The notes under the pieces were generated by a model that worked only from the letters and a program-made list of their open reading frames with translations, was not told where the DNA came from and did not search any database. A program made the position numbers and the translations under genes. This document shows positions 25,884 through 33,976 of a DNA stretch of 64,000 nucleotides, one piece after another (position 1 is the stretch's first letter; every line of letters starts with the position of its first letter). Source of the DNA: Blastomonas ursincola (GTDB taxonomy: Bacteria; Pseudomonadota; Alphaproteobacteria; Sphingomonadales; Sphingomonadaceae); NCBI RefSeq assembly GCF_013607875.1, contig NZ_VDES01000003.1:339819-403818 (forward strand), read 5' to 3'.

Positions 25884-25922
25884 TTGACGTAAGCCCCAAC
25901 GCGGTTTAACCGTGCGATTAAA
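25884..25922 (+). promoter_or_regulatory. Candidate promoter with overlapping 18-bp operator before the thiolase gene
   Basis: TTGACG at 25884-25889 and TAACCG at 25907-25912 are 17 bases apart. The imperfect palindrome TTTAACCGTGCGATTAAA at 25905-25922 covers the -10 and differs at only two positions from the perfect palindrome at 21254-21271. A repressor bound here would block the polymerase directly. Confidence 0.65.
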
Positions 25923-25981
25923 TCCATCGCGGAGTCGGCGCGTCTGATCGTCGCCTCGCGCATTCTGCAAGGAGAGGCCCT

Positions 25982-27154
25982 ATGGCTCATGCATATATCG
26001 TAGATGCGGTTCGCACCGCTGGTGGCCGTCGCGGCGGCCGTCTCGCCGGCGTCCACCCGGTCGATCTGGGCGCAGCGGTGTTTGACGCAATCGCGGCGCG
26101 CAACGATTTCGATCCCAAGGCGATCGATGACGTCATTACCGGCTGCGTGATGCAGGGCGGCGAGCAGACGATGGATCTGGGCCGCAACGCCATTCTCGCC
26201 TCGAAGCTGCCTGACAGCATTCCTGCCGTCACCATCGATCGCCAGTGCGGTTCTTCGCAGCAGTCGATGCAGTTCGCTGCGCAGGCGGTGATGAGCGGCA
26301 CGCAGGACATCGTGCTGGCGAGCGGCATCGAGAGCATGACCCGCGTGCCGATGGGCTCGACCGCCGTGCTTTACATGAAGGCGGGCATGGGCAACTACAA
26401 GTCGGCGCGGCTCGAGGAAGCGTTTCCCGGCGTGATGTTCAGCCAGTTCGATGGCGCCGAAATGATCGTCAAGAAGCACGGCCAGACCAAGGAAGCGCTC
26501 GACGCCTATTCGCTCGAGAGCCACCGCCGCGCGGCAGCCGCGACCCAGGCGGGCGCGTTCGACAACGAGATCGTTCCGGTCGAGATCGAGACGCCCGAGG
26601 GCAAGGAATGGCACAAGGTCGATGAAGGCATCCGTTTCGATGCCACGCTCGAGGGCATTGCCGGCGTGAAGCCGATCTCCGAAACCGGCGTGCTGTCGGC
26701 GGCCAATGCCAGCCAGATCTGCGACGGCGCATCGGCGGTGCTGATCGTGTCCGAACAGGCGCTCAAGGACCATGGCCTGACCCCGCGTGCGCGCATCCAC
26801 CACGTGTCGGTGACCGCCGGCGACCCGGTGATCATGCTCGAAGAACCGCTGTTCGCGACCGAACGCGCGCTGAAGCGCGCTGGTATGAAGATCGACGATA
26901 TCGATCTGTATGAAGTCAACGAGGCTTTCGCGCCGGTGCCGCTGGCCTGGATGTCCTATCTTGGTGCCAGCCATGACCGCCTTAACGTCCATGGCGGCGC
27001 GATCGCGCTCGGCCACCCGCTCGGCGCTTCGGGCACCAAGCTGATGGCGACATTGCTCAACGCGCTCGAGAAGCGGGGCGGCAAATACGGCCTGCAGACG
27101 ATGTGCGAGGGCGGCGGCCAGGCCAACGTCACGATCATCGAACGGCTGAGCTGA
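25982..27154 (+). CDS. Acetyl-CoA C-acyltransferase (thiolase)
   Basis: A 390-residue thiolase that cleaves 3-ketoacyl-CoA with CoA in the last step of beta-oxidation. The acyl-binding cysteine is Cys89 in DRQCGSSQQS; the catalytic histidine lies in GGAIALGHPLGASG (about 345) and the second cysteine in CEGGGQANVT (about 375). The normal CxGGG motif is kept, though GQAN differs from the usual GQG(I/M). NEAFAPVPLAW supplies the NEAF signature. It begins the second transcript of the module; GGAGAGG precedes the ATG. The chain-length preference is unknown. Confidence 0.93.
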   Translation: MAHAYIVDAVRTAGGRRGGRLAGVHPVDLGAAVFDAIAARNDFDPKAIDDVITGCVMQGGEQTMDLGRNAILASKLPDSIPAVTIDRQCGSSQQSMQFAAQAVMSGTQDIVLASGIESMTRVPMGSTAVLYMKAGMGNYKSARLEEAFPGVMFSQFDGAEMIVKKHGQTKEALDAYSLESHRRAAAATQAGAFDNEIVPVEIETPEGKEWHKVDEGIRFDATLEGIAGVKPISETGVLSAANASQICDGASAVLIVSEQALKDHGLTPRARIHHVSVTAGDPVIMLEEPLFATERALKRAGMKIDDIDLYEVNEAFAPVPLAWMSYLGASHDRLNVHGGAIALGHPLGASGTKLMATLLNALEKRGGKYGLQTMCEGGGQANVTIIERLS

Positions 27155-27162
27155 CATCCAAA

Positions 27163-27285
27163 CTCCTCCCCAGCAAGGGGAGGGGCTCGCCATAGGCGAG
27201 ACGGAGGGGGGGCACATTCGCGCAAGCGAGGCACCCCTCCACCACTTCCTGGTCCCCCTTCCTCTGAGGGGGGGGTTCCTCGAAC
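27163..27285 (+). repeat. GC-rich multi-hairpin intergenic repeat
   Basis: The gap between thiolase and SDR genes holds a chain of inverted repeats: CCTCCCC (27165-27171) with GGGGAGG (27177-27183), CTCGCC (27186-27191) with GGCGAG (27195-27200), and GGAGGGG (27203-27209) with CCCCTCC (27234-27240), followed by a further C-run and G-run. It resembles the purine/pyrimidine-rich dispersed repeats common between alphaproteobacterial genes. No second copy is visible in this window. Confidence 0.65.
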
Positions 27286-27318
27286 TCCACATTTCTCATC
27301 TCTCAAACGGGGTTAAAC

Positions 27319-28101
27319 ATGAAACTCGATTCCTCCATTTCCGCCGTCGTTACCGGCGGCGCTTCGGGCCTGGGTGCCGCGACGGCGCGTGCGCTGGCCG
27401 CCAAGGGCGTCAAGGTCGCCATTTTTGACCTGCAGGAAGAAAAGGGCACTGCACTCGCCAACGAGATCGGCGGCGTGTTCTGCGAAGTGAACGTGACCGA
27501 CGATGCCAGCGTCGACGCCGGTTTTGCCAAGGCGCGCGCCGCGATCGGCCAGGAGCGCATCCTGGTGAACTGCGCAGGCACCGGTAACGCAATCAAGACC
27601 GCCAGCCGCTCGAAGGAAGACGGCAGCATCAAGCACTTCCCGCTCGATGCGTTCAACTGGATCGTCCAGATCAACCTGGTCGGCACCTTCCGCTGCATCG
27701 CCAAGTCGGCCGCAGGCATGATGACGCTCGACCCGCTGCCCGATGGCGATCGCGGCGCGATCGTCAACACCGCCTCGGTCGCTGCCGAGGACGGCCAGAT
27801 CGGCCAGGCAGCCTATTCGGCATCGAAGGGCGGTGTCGTCGGCATGACGCTTCCTATCGCGCGCGACCTTTCGAGCGAGGCGATCCGCGTGAACACCATC
27901 CTGCCGGGCATTTTCAATACCCCACTGCTCGCTGCCGCGCCGCAGCCGGTCAAAGACGCGCTGGGCGCATCGGTTCCGTTCCCCAAGCGCCTCGGCGATC
28001 CCGAAGAATATGCGCAGCTCGCGCTGACCATGATCGAGTGCGGCTATTTCAACGGTGAGGATGTCCGCCTCGACGGTGGCATCCGCATGGCACCGCGCTG
28101 A
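27319..28101 (+). CDS. Short-chain dehydrogenase, 3-hydroxyacyl-CoA dehydrogenase type 2-like
   Basis: A 260-residue classical SDR. The NAD-binding TGGASGLG lies at 12-19, NCAG near 88-91, and the catalytic serine, tyrosine and lysine are in NTASVAAEDGQIGQAAYSASKGG, read in two parts: NTASVAA and AAYSASKGG. The FDLQEEKG segment with an acidic residue after strand 2 points to NAD rather than NADP. Overall it resembles the human HSD17B10 type, which oxidises 3-hydroxyacyl-CoA, often of branched or steroid substrates. Its place between thiolase and enoyl-CoA hydratase agrees with this. A GC-rich repeat precedes it and a hairpin follows it. Confidence 0.88.
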   Translation: MKLDSSISAVVTGGASGLGAATARALAAKGVKVAIFDLQEEKGTALANEIGGVFCEVNVTDDASVDAGFAKARAAIGQERILVNCAGTGNAIKTASRSKEDGSIKHFPLDAFNWIVQINLVGTFRCIAKSAAGMMTLDPLPDGDRGAIVNTASVAAEDGQIGQAAYSASKGGVVGMTLPIARDLSSEAIRVNTILPGIFNTPLLAAAPQPVKDALGASVPFPKRLGDPEEYAQLALTMIECGYFNGEDVRLDGGIRMAPR

Positions 28102-28110
28102 TCGATACCG

Positions 28111-28140
28111 GCCCCGCCCTGCGAACGGGCGGGGCATTTC
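28111..28140 (+). terminator. GC-rich hairpin, terminator-like, between SDR and enoyl-CoA hydratase genes
   Basis: GCCCCGCCC at 28111-28119 pairs fully with GGGCGGGGC at 28127-28135 around a seven-base loop, then ATTTC. The T run is weak, so read-through into the next gene is likely. Confidence 0.6.
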
Positions 28141-28157
28141 TGCTCCGGGAGGCTGGC

Positions 28158-29024
28158 ATGGACTATAGTACGATCCGCTACGATGTGGCCGATGGCATCG
28201 CGACGATCACACTCAGCCGCCCGGAAAAGATGAATGCCTTCACCAACCGGATGATGGCCGAGATGATCGACGCGTTTGACGCGATCGATGCCGACGATGC
28301 CATCCGCGCGGTCATCGTGACCGGCGAGGGCAGGGCTTTCTGTGCGGGCGCAGACCTGACCCCCGATGGTGGCGGCGGCCCGTTCTCCAGCGACGATCCG
28401 GTTACCGATCTGTCCGTTGCGCGCGTCCGCGACGGTGGCGGGCTGCTGACGCTGCGCATCTTCCAGTGCAAGAAGCCGGTGATCGGCGCGATCAATGGCG
28501 CGGCGGTCGGTATCGGGGTGACCATGCAGTTGCCGATGGACATGCGGCTGGCCTCGACCAGCGCGCGCTTCGGCTTCGTGTTCGCGCGGCGCGGTATCGT
28601 GCCCGAGGCGGCTTCGTCATGGTTCCTGCCGCGCCTGGTCGGCCAGCAGCAGGCGCTCGAATGGTGCATGACGGGGCGTGTTTTCGGTGCTGATGAGGCG
28701 CTTGCAGGCGGCCTGGTGCGCTCTGTGCATTCGCCCGAGGAGCTCATGCCCGCTGCGATCGCGCTCGCGCGCGAGATCATCGACAATACAGCGCCGGTTT
28801 CAGTCGCGCTGACCCGGGCGATGCTGTGGCGCATCCCGTCCGCGCCGCACCCGATGCATGCGCACCGTGTCGACAGCCGTGCCATCTACACCCGCTCGCG
28901 GTCGGGCGATGCCGCAGAAGGCATTTCCAGCTTCCTGGAAAAGCGGGTGGCCAACTATCCCGACCGGGTTGCATCGGACATGCCGGAATTCTATCCATGG
29001 TGGGATGAACCCGGATATGAATAA
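28158..29024 (+). CDS. Enoyl-CoA hydratase/isomerase family protein
   Basis: A 288-residue crotonase-fold protein. The opening VADGIATITLSRPEKMNAF, the oxyanion-hole segment GEGRAFCAGADL and the second one GAINGAAVGIGVTMQLPMD are clear, and the catalytic region FVFARRGIVPEAASSWFLPRLVG (in two blocks) keeps the glutamate of RGIVPEA. It probably hydrates a 2-enoyl-CoA within the module. The C-terminal third, ending FYPWWDEPGYE, is longer than in the short form and typical of a subgroup seen with acyl-CoA synthetase genes. The stop overlaps the start of the TetR gene. Confidence 0.9.
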   Translation: MDYSTIRYDVADGIATITLSRPEKMNAFTNRMMAEMIDAFDAIDADDAIRAVIVTGEGRAFCAGADLTPDGGGGPFSSDDPVTDLSVARVRDGGGLLTLRIFQCKKPVIGAINGAAVGIGVTMQLPMDMRLASTSARFGFVFARRGIVPEAASSWFLPRLVGQQQALEWCMTGRVFGADEALAGGLVRSVHSPEELMPAAIALAREIIDNTAPVSVALTRAMLWRIPSAPHPMHAHRVDSRAIYTRSRSGDAAEGISSFLEKRVANYPDRVASDMPEFYPWWDEPGYE

Positions 29025-29652
29025 CGCTGCGCCCGAGAGTGAACTCAATGCGCGCGACCAACTGATCGAAGCCGCCAGCCAGATCATGCGCGATGGCGAT
29101 CAGGTCGATCTGTCGCTGAGCGAACTGTCGCTGCGATCCGGTCTGAACAGCGCGCTGGTCAAATATTATTTCGGAAACAAGCAGGGGCTGATGCTGGCGC
29201 TGCTGGAGCGCGATATGCGCAATATCGTCAACAGCCTCGACGCACTGCTCGCCAAGGACCTGCCGCCGGACGAGAAGCTGCGCGTGCATATCCGCGCGGT
29301 TATCGGCACCTATTTCCGCTTCCCCTATCTCAACCGGCTGCTGATGCGGATGGTGCGCGACGCCGCGCCAGAGGTATCGCGCAAGATCGCCGACGATTAT
29401 CTCGTCCCGATTTCCAACGCCTATGAACGGCTGATCGAGGAAGGCGTGCAGAAGGGGCTTTTCCGCCCCATCGATGCAGGGCTGTTCTACTTCACCGTCA
29501 CCGGAGCGGCCGATCGCTTCTTCTCTGCCCGGCTCGTGCTGCATCATTGCTTCGGTCAGTCGGAGATGACCGAGCAGATGCGCGACGACTATGCCGACCA
29601 TACTCTGGATATCATCATGCCCGGCCTGTTGGTGAACCCAGGCAGCGCTTGA
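29017..29652 (+). CDS. TetR-family transcriptional regulator of the acyl-CoA/P450 module
   Basis: A 211-residue regulator. The N-terminal helix-turn-helix (about 12-58) is clear: ARDQLIEAASQIM, LSLSELSLRSGLNSALVKYY and FGNKQGLMLALLERD, followed by an all-helical ligand domain. It overlaps the enoyl-CoA hydratase gene by eight bases, so it is made with the module. It is the best candidate to bind the two related 18-bp palindromes at 21254 and 25905, with an acyl-CoA as a plausible ligand. An ATG at 29005 is an alternative start; I prefer 29017 because GGGATG gives better spacing. Confidence 0.87.
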   Translation: MNNAAPESELNARDQLIEAASQIMRDGDQVDLSLSELSLRSGLNSALVKYYFGNKQGLMLALLERDMRNIVNSLDALLAKDLPPDEKLRVHIRAVIGTYFRFPYLNRLLMRMVRDAAPEVSRKIADDYLVPISNAYERLIEEGVQKGLFRPIDAGLFYFTVTGAADRFFSARLVLHHCFGQSEMTEQMRDDYADHTLDIIMPGLLVNPGSA

Positions 29653-29751
29653 CACCGGTTAACCGTAACGCCGGGACGAGCCGTTAGTTACATACGTTCG
29701 AATTACGGTAATAAACTTACAACTCTGAGCAATTTTCCTTAGAGCGGGGGA

Positions 29752-30102
29752 ATGACCAATTCCGCCGCCCGATTCCCGAGTCACGCTGCCGACGCCACCG
29801 ATTCTGCGCGGGGCGTTTCGCGCGCCGTTTCTGCAATCGATGAGCAGGCGTTCGTCGAGGCCAGCGAGAAGCTCGCCAGGGCCTTGGATCACGCCGCAGC
29901 CGGACGCACGCATTCGGACATTGCCGAGGCGCGGCTGCGCCTGCGCGAACTGGCGGTAAAGCTGCGCGATGCGGGCTATTGGCGCACCGACAAGCATGGC
30001 CTGCGCGCCACAGTGTCGCTGCTGTGGCAGGCTGACCGCTATGTCAGCGAACTGGCGCTGAAACAGGACCAGGCGGGTGGGGGCTCAACACCCCGGACAT
30101 GA
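29752..30102 (+). CDS. Small hypothetical protein
   Basis: A 116-residue protein of no family I recognise. It is mostly helical and charged (for example EASEKLARALDHAAAG and EARLRLRELAVKLRDAGYW), has no signal peptide or membrane segment, and contains a single tryptophan-rich patch (GYWRTDK, LLWQADRYVSE). The ATG has a GCGGGGGA ribosome-binding sequence directly upstream, which supports translation. It lies between the TetR gene and the minus-strand DUF2147 gene. The 99 bases before it are AT-richer than the surroundings and may hold its promoter. Confidence 0.6.
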   Translation: MTNSAARFPSHAADATDSARGVSRAVSAIDEQAFVEASEKLARALDHAAAGRTHSDIAEARLRLRELAVKLRDAGYWRTDKHGLRATVSLLWQADRYVSELALKQDQAGGGSTPRT

Positions 30103-30278
30103 ATTCGAGTTCTTCAGGCCTGCCGGGTCGCAAACGGAAGCAGGTATGGAGTGGCGGGCCGGTAGCGGCTTTGAGGCAAGCACTGCGCCGGTCCGCCAAC
30201 AATGTACCCGATTTGAATGTTACTGTTTAATGACAGTCATGATGCCAGAATGTAACCTGACAAAACCCGCGTGATACC

Positions 30279-30701
30279 TTATTTCGCTGCGGTCCATGTC
30301 TGCGCCTGGCAGAACATCGCGATGCACCCCTCCACGCTCAACGTTCCATTCTTTCCAGCCGTCACGATCGACCTGTAGGTCTTGCCGCTTTCGGGATCGT
30401 AGATCTTGCCGCGCCACTTCTTGCCGTCGGGAACGAACCCGCTGAGAATCGGCAGGCCGACCAGCTTGCGCTTGCGCAAGGCCGGATCGGGGTTGTTCAC
30501 GTCGGTCGATACGCCGTTCTTGGGCTGCTCGATGAACCGCGTCAGACGTCCGCACATATTCTGTCCGCACGGGGCGATAGTGACCACGGCGCGCTTGCCC
30601 TTGGTGTACCATTGACCCTGGATGGATTCGGATGCCTGTGCAGGGACAGCCATGAGGGACAGAGATGTCCCCAAAATTGCGGCGATTGCCGACCAGCGCA
30701 T
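30279..30701 (-). CDS. DUF2147 family secreted protein
   Basis: A 140-residue protein with a signal peptide (MRWSAIAAILGTSLSLMAVP, cleavage near AQA). The mature part follows the DUF2147 plan: GQWYTKGKRAVVTIAPCG, CGRLTRFIEQPK, then DPESGKTYRSIVT and a C-terminal VEGCIAMFCQAQTW segment with two cysteines that may form a disulfide. The function of the family is not known. I chose the ATG at 30701 because GGAG lies six bases upstream; an in-frame ATG four codons earlier is possible. It is divergent from the beta-helix gene across 101 bases. Confidence 0.85.
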   Translation of the reverse strand: MRWSAIAAILGTSLSLMAVPAQASESIQGQWYTKGKRAVVTIAPCGQNMCGRLTRFIEQPKNGVSTDVNNPDPALRKRKLVGLPILSGFVPDGKKWRGKIYDPESGKTYRSIVTAGKNGTLSVEGCIAMFCQAQTWTAAK

Positions 30702-30802
30702 ATTGTTCTCCATCCAGCTTGTGATTAGCCTGTCCGCCAATCCCGCGATAGCCGGGACGCCAGCCAGGCACTTGGCGAGGCATAACGCGGGGAGAGACGG
30801 TG

Positions 30803-32008
30803 ATGAAGCGGATTTTTGCGGGATTTGCATCGGTATTGGCCCTGACCGCGGCGGCGCCGATCCTGGCCAAAGACCTTGCTGTCGCACCTGGCCCTGGCGC
30901 GCAGGAACGGCTTCAGGAAGCGCTGATCCTGGCTCAACCCGGCGATGTCGTGATGCTGGGCGAAGGGCGGTTCGATCTCACCGACGGCCTTTCGCTCGAT
31001 GTCGCCGGTGTCACCGTCAAGGGTGCAGGCCCCGACAAATCGGTGCTCAGCTTCAAGGGGCAACTGGCGGCGGGCGAGGGGCTGTTGGTCACATCGGACA
31101 ATGTGGTGCTGCGCGATTTCGCGGTCGAGGACAGCCGTGGCGATGCGATCAAGTCCAAGGGCGCGGACAATATCGTCTATCACAATATCCGCGTCGAATG
31201 GACCGGCGGGCCGAAGGAGACCAACGGCGCCTATGGCATCTACCCGGTCGAATCCGAAAATGTGCTGATCGATTCGGTTCTGGTCATCGGTGCGTCGGAT
31301 GCCGGCATCTATGTCGGCCAGTCGCGCAACATCATCGTGCGCGATTCGATCGCCCGGTTCAATGTCGCCGGAATCGAGATCGAGAACAGCTTCAACGCAG
31401 ATGTCCATGACAATGTCGCGACCAAGAATACCGGCGGCATCCTGGTGTTCGATCTTCCCAATCTGCCCCAGCAAGGCGGACACAATGTCCGCGTATTCGA
31501 CAATGTCGTGGTCGAGAACGACACCCCCAATTTCGCGCCCAAGGGCAATATCGTCGCCAGCGTACCCGCCGGCACCGGCGTGATGGTGATGGCCAATCGC
31601 GACATCGAGATTTTCGACAACGTGTTCGACGGCAACGGATCGTCGAACATCATGATCATCGGCTATCGGCAGAAATTCGACGACGCCAAGTATCAGCCGA
31701 TGGTCCGCAATGTACGCATCAGCGACAATGCGCATGGCAAGACCGGATTTGCGCCGCAGTTTGCAGGCGGCGAGATGCTGGCAGCGGCCTTTGGCGGCAG
31801 CGTTCCGCCGATCATCTGGGATGGCGTGGGCGGGGTCGAAGCCAGGGTTTATTCGAGCGACGATGTGCCGGTGCTCAACCTGGGCATGACCAAGTCGGAT
31901 CAACCCATCGAGACAGCGCAGCCAGCGCTCGCCAAGCTCGCGGGTGACGCTGCGCCGACGCTGCCGAAGATCGTCATGCCCGACGCCATGGAAGCGGCCA
32001 TCCGGTGA
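30803..32008 (+). CDS. Periplasmic parallel beta-helix repeat protein
   Basis: A 401-residue exported protein (signal peptide MKRIFAGFASVLALTAAAPI). The body is a right-handed parallel beta-helix of the NosD/pectate-lyase type, shown by repeated turns such as VTVKGAGPDKSVLSF, VVLRDFAVEDSRGDAI, ILIDSVLVIG-like and VFDNVVVENDTPN segments with regular asparagine-valine ladders. The substrate is unknown. The stop overlaps the GTG start of the following diheme cytochrome gene (GTGA), and I recall these two families as a conserved pair of unknown function. GGGAGAG precedes the start; the alternative GTG one codon earlier is possible. Confidence 0.85.
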   Translation: MKRIFAGFASVLALTAAAPILAKDLAVAPGPGAQERLQEALILAQPGDVVMLGEGRFDLTDGLSLDVAGVTVKGAGPDKSVLSFKGQLAAGEGLLVTSDNVVLRDFAVEDSRGDAIKSKGADNIVYHNIRVEWTGGPKETNGAYGIYPVESENVLIDSVLVIGASDAGIYVGQSRNIIVRDSIARFNVAGIEIENSFNADVHDNVATKNTGGILVFDLPNLPQQGGHNVRVFDNVVVENDTPNFAPKGNIVASVPAGTGVMVMANRDIEIFDNVFDGNGSSNIMIIGYRQKFDDAKYQPMVRNVRISDNAHGKTGFAPQFAGGEMLAAAFGGSVPPIIWDGVGGVEARVYSSDDVPVLNLGMTKSDQPIETAQPALAKLAGDAAPTLPKIVMPDAMEAAIR

Positions 32009-33030
32009 AACGCTGGCAGGGCCTGGCTGGCGTCCTTGCTGCGGCGTTGCTGGTAAGCGCACTGCCGGCACCAGCGGTCATCAACGATTCCGCGATCACC
32101 GAGGCGGCGCTGCCGCGCAAACTGTCGGAGTTCGGATTTTTCGCAGGGCCCGGCGCGACCGATCCGGCCCCCGCGCTGGTGGCCTATAGCCTGCGTACCC
32201 CTCTCTTTTCCGATTATGCCGAAAAGCAGCGCTTCGTTTACGTGCCCCAGGGCGCGCGCGTGGCGGCCGATGCCGAGGGGCGGCTCACCTTCCCGGTGGG
32301 CAGCGCGCTGATCAAGACCTTCGGCTATGGCAGCGGCGCGGCCTTTCGACCGATCGAAACCCGCGTCCTGCTTCGCAGGGCAAGCGGGTGGGAGGCCTTG
32401 CCCTATGTCTGGAACGCCGATCTGAGCGATGCCGATCTCAAAGTCGCGGGCACACGGCTCCCGGTGACCGTGACCCGTCCGGATGGCAAGCGCAGCGAGA
32501 TCAGCTATGCGGTGCCGAACAAGAACCAGTGCAAGGAATGCCATTCTTCAGCTGGCGCCGTGGTGCCCATCGGCCCGATCGCGGCGAACCTGGACATCGC
32601 ACCGGCCAGGGTGGCTGCCTTTCGCAAGCGCATCGACTGGGCCGCAGCACCGATCGCCGCCAGCGGACCGATCTGGAACGACGCTTCTACCGGTACGCTC
32701 GATCAGCGCGCGCGCGCCTATCTGATGGTCAATTGCGCGCATTGTCACAACCCCACGGGATCCGCGAGCAATTCGGGACTGTTCCTCAACTATGGTGCAG
32801 CGGCGGATCGCACTGCCACGGGCCTGTACAAGCGTCCGGTCGCTGCCGGGCGCGGCAGCGGTGGGCGTGAATTCGCCATTGCGCCGGGCCAGCCCGACCA
32901 GTCGATCATGATCCATCGCATGGGTTCGACCGAGCCCGGCGTCGCCATGCCCGAGGTCGGCCGATCGATGGTGCACGAAGAGGGCGTTGCGCTCATCCGT
33001 GAATGGATTTCGTCGCTGCGTTCGGAATAG
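32005..33030 (+). CDS. SO2930-type diheme c-type cytochrome
   Basis: A 341-residue exported protein (signal peptide about 1-24, ending SALPAPA). It has two c-type heme sites: C176-K-E-C179-H180 and C244-A-H-C247-H248. The N-terminal half (FFAGPGATDPAPALVAYSL, PLFSDYAEKQRFVYVP) and the tail (RMGSTEPGVAMPEVGRSMVHEEGV in two blocks) match what I know as the SO2930-type family. It is probably a periplasmic electron carrier or oxidoreductase acting with the beta-helix protein. Translation starts at GTG 32005 within the stop of the previous gene, so the two are coupled. Confidence 0.88.
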   Translation: MKRWQGLAGVLAAALLVSALPAPAVINDSAITEAALPRKLSEFGFFAGPGATDPAPALVAYSLRTPLFSDYAEKQRFVYVPQGARVAADAEGRLTFPVGSALIKTFGYGSGAAFRPIETRVLLRRASGWEALPYVWNADLSDADLKVAGTRLPVTVTRPDGKRSEISYAVPNKNQCKECHSSAGAVVPIGPIAANLDIAPARVAAFRKRIDWAAAPIAASGPIWNDASTGTLDQRARAYLMVNCAHCHNPTGSASNSGLFLNYGAAADRTATGLYKRPVAAGRGSGGREFAIAPGQPDQSIMIHRMGSTEPGVAMPEVGRSMVHEEGVALIREWISSLRSE

Positions 33031-33032
33031 CC

Positions 33033-33060
33033 TTTGCGCGTCGCTCCGGCTGGTCTAGCA
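33033..33060 (+). promoter_or_regulatory. Candidate sigma-70 promoter of mtnP
   Basis: TTTGCG at 33033-33038 and CTAGCA at 33055-33060 are 16 bases apart, immediately behind the cytochrome gene. The mtnP ATG is 34 bases further, with a purine-rich GGGGCAGAAGG before it. Confidence 0.38.
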
Positions 33061-33094
33061 GACGGTCGAACCGGCGTTACAGGGGCAGAAGGCA

Positions 33095-33967
33095 ATGAGC
33101 GAATGGACCATCGGCGTGATCGGCGGATCGGGCCTTTATGCGATTGACGGGCTCGAGGATGCGCAGTCGATCCGCGTCGACAGCCCGTTTGGCGAGGCAT
33201 CGGACGATATCGTCATCGGCACGCTCAACGGCCATAAGTTCGTGTTCCTGCCGCGTCACGGCAAGGGGCATCGCCTGAGCCCGAGCGATGTCAACGCGCG
33301 CGCCAATATCGACGTGCTCAAGCGCGCAGGCTGCACCGACATCCTGGCAATTTCCGCCATCGGCTCGCTGCGCGAGGAGCTGCCGCCGGGCCAGTTCGTG
33401 CTGGTCGATCAGTTCATCGACCGCACCGTGCACCGGCCCAGCAGCTTTTTCGGGACCGGCATGGTCGCGCATGTCTCGATGGCAGAGCCCGTCTGCCCCC
33501 GGCTGTCGGCACTGGCCGCCGATGCTGCGCGAGCGGCGGGTGCGCCAGTGCACCAGGGCGGAACCTATCTGGCGATGGAGGGCCCGCAATTCTCGAGCCG
33601 GGCCGAGAGCCATCTGTACCGCGCCTGGGGCTGCGACGTTATCGGCATGACCGCAATGCCCGAGGCCAAGCTCGCGCGCGAGGCCGAGCTTCCCTATGCG
33701 TTGGTCGGCATGGTTACCGACTATGACTGCTGGCGCGAAGGCGAGGATCATGTCGAGGTCGGCGCGATCATTGCCCAGATGAACGCCAACTCGGCGAGAG
33801 CGCGTCAGCTGGTGATCGAACTGGCGAAGATGCTGCCCGAACGACGTGAGCCCAGCCCGATCGACACCTGTCTCGATTTTGCGCTGATCACTGCACCAGA
33901 GGCGCGCGATCCGGCCCTGCTCGCCCGGCTCGATGCGGTGGCGGGACGCGCGCTCAGGCCGCGCTGA
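33095..33967 (+). CDS. mtnP: S-methyl-5'-thioadenosine phosphorylase
   Basis: A 290-residue member of the purine phosphorylase family that splits methylthioadenosine, the by-product of polyamine synthesis, into adenine and methylthioribose-1-phosphate. GVIGGSGLY opens the protein; FLPRHGKGHRLSPSDVNARAN, AISAIGSLREE, YLAMEGPQFSSRAES and VGMVTDYDCWRE give the phosphate and nucleoside sites. The DCW aspartate suits a 6-aminopurine substrate. No other methionine-salvage genes are adjacent, but the window also encodes an agmatine-to-putrescine route. Confidence 0.94.
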   Translation: MSEWTIGVIGGSGLYAIDGLEDAQSIRVDSPFGEASDDIVIGTLNGHKFVFLPRHGKGHRLSPSDVNARANIDVLKRAGCTDILAISAIGSLREELPPGQFVLVDQFIDRTVHRPSSFFGTGMVAHVSMAEPVCPRLSALAADAARAAGAPVHQGGTYLAMEGPQFSSRAESHLYRAWGCDVIGMTAMPEAKLAREAELPYALVGMVTDYDCWREGEDHVEVGAIIAQMNANSARARQLVIELAKMLPERREPSPIDTCLDFALITAPEARDPALLARLDAVAGRALRPR

Positions 33968-33976
33968 CAGCAGGGA

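Noticed and set aside
29656-29665. CGGTTAACCG palindrome after the tetR gene
   Set aside because: Short, not similar to the other operators, and no promoter or terminator context was convincing.
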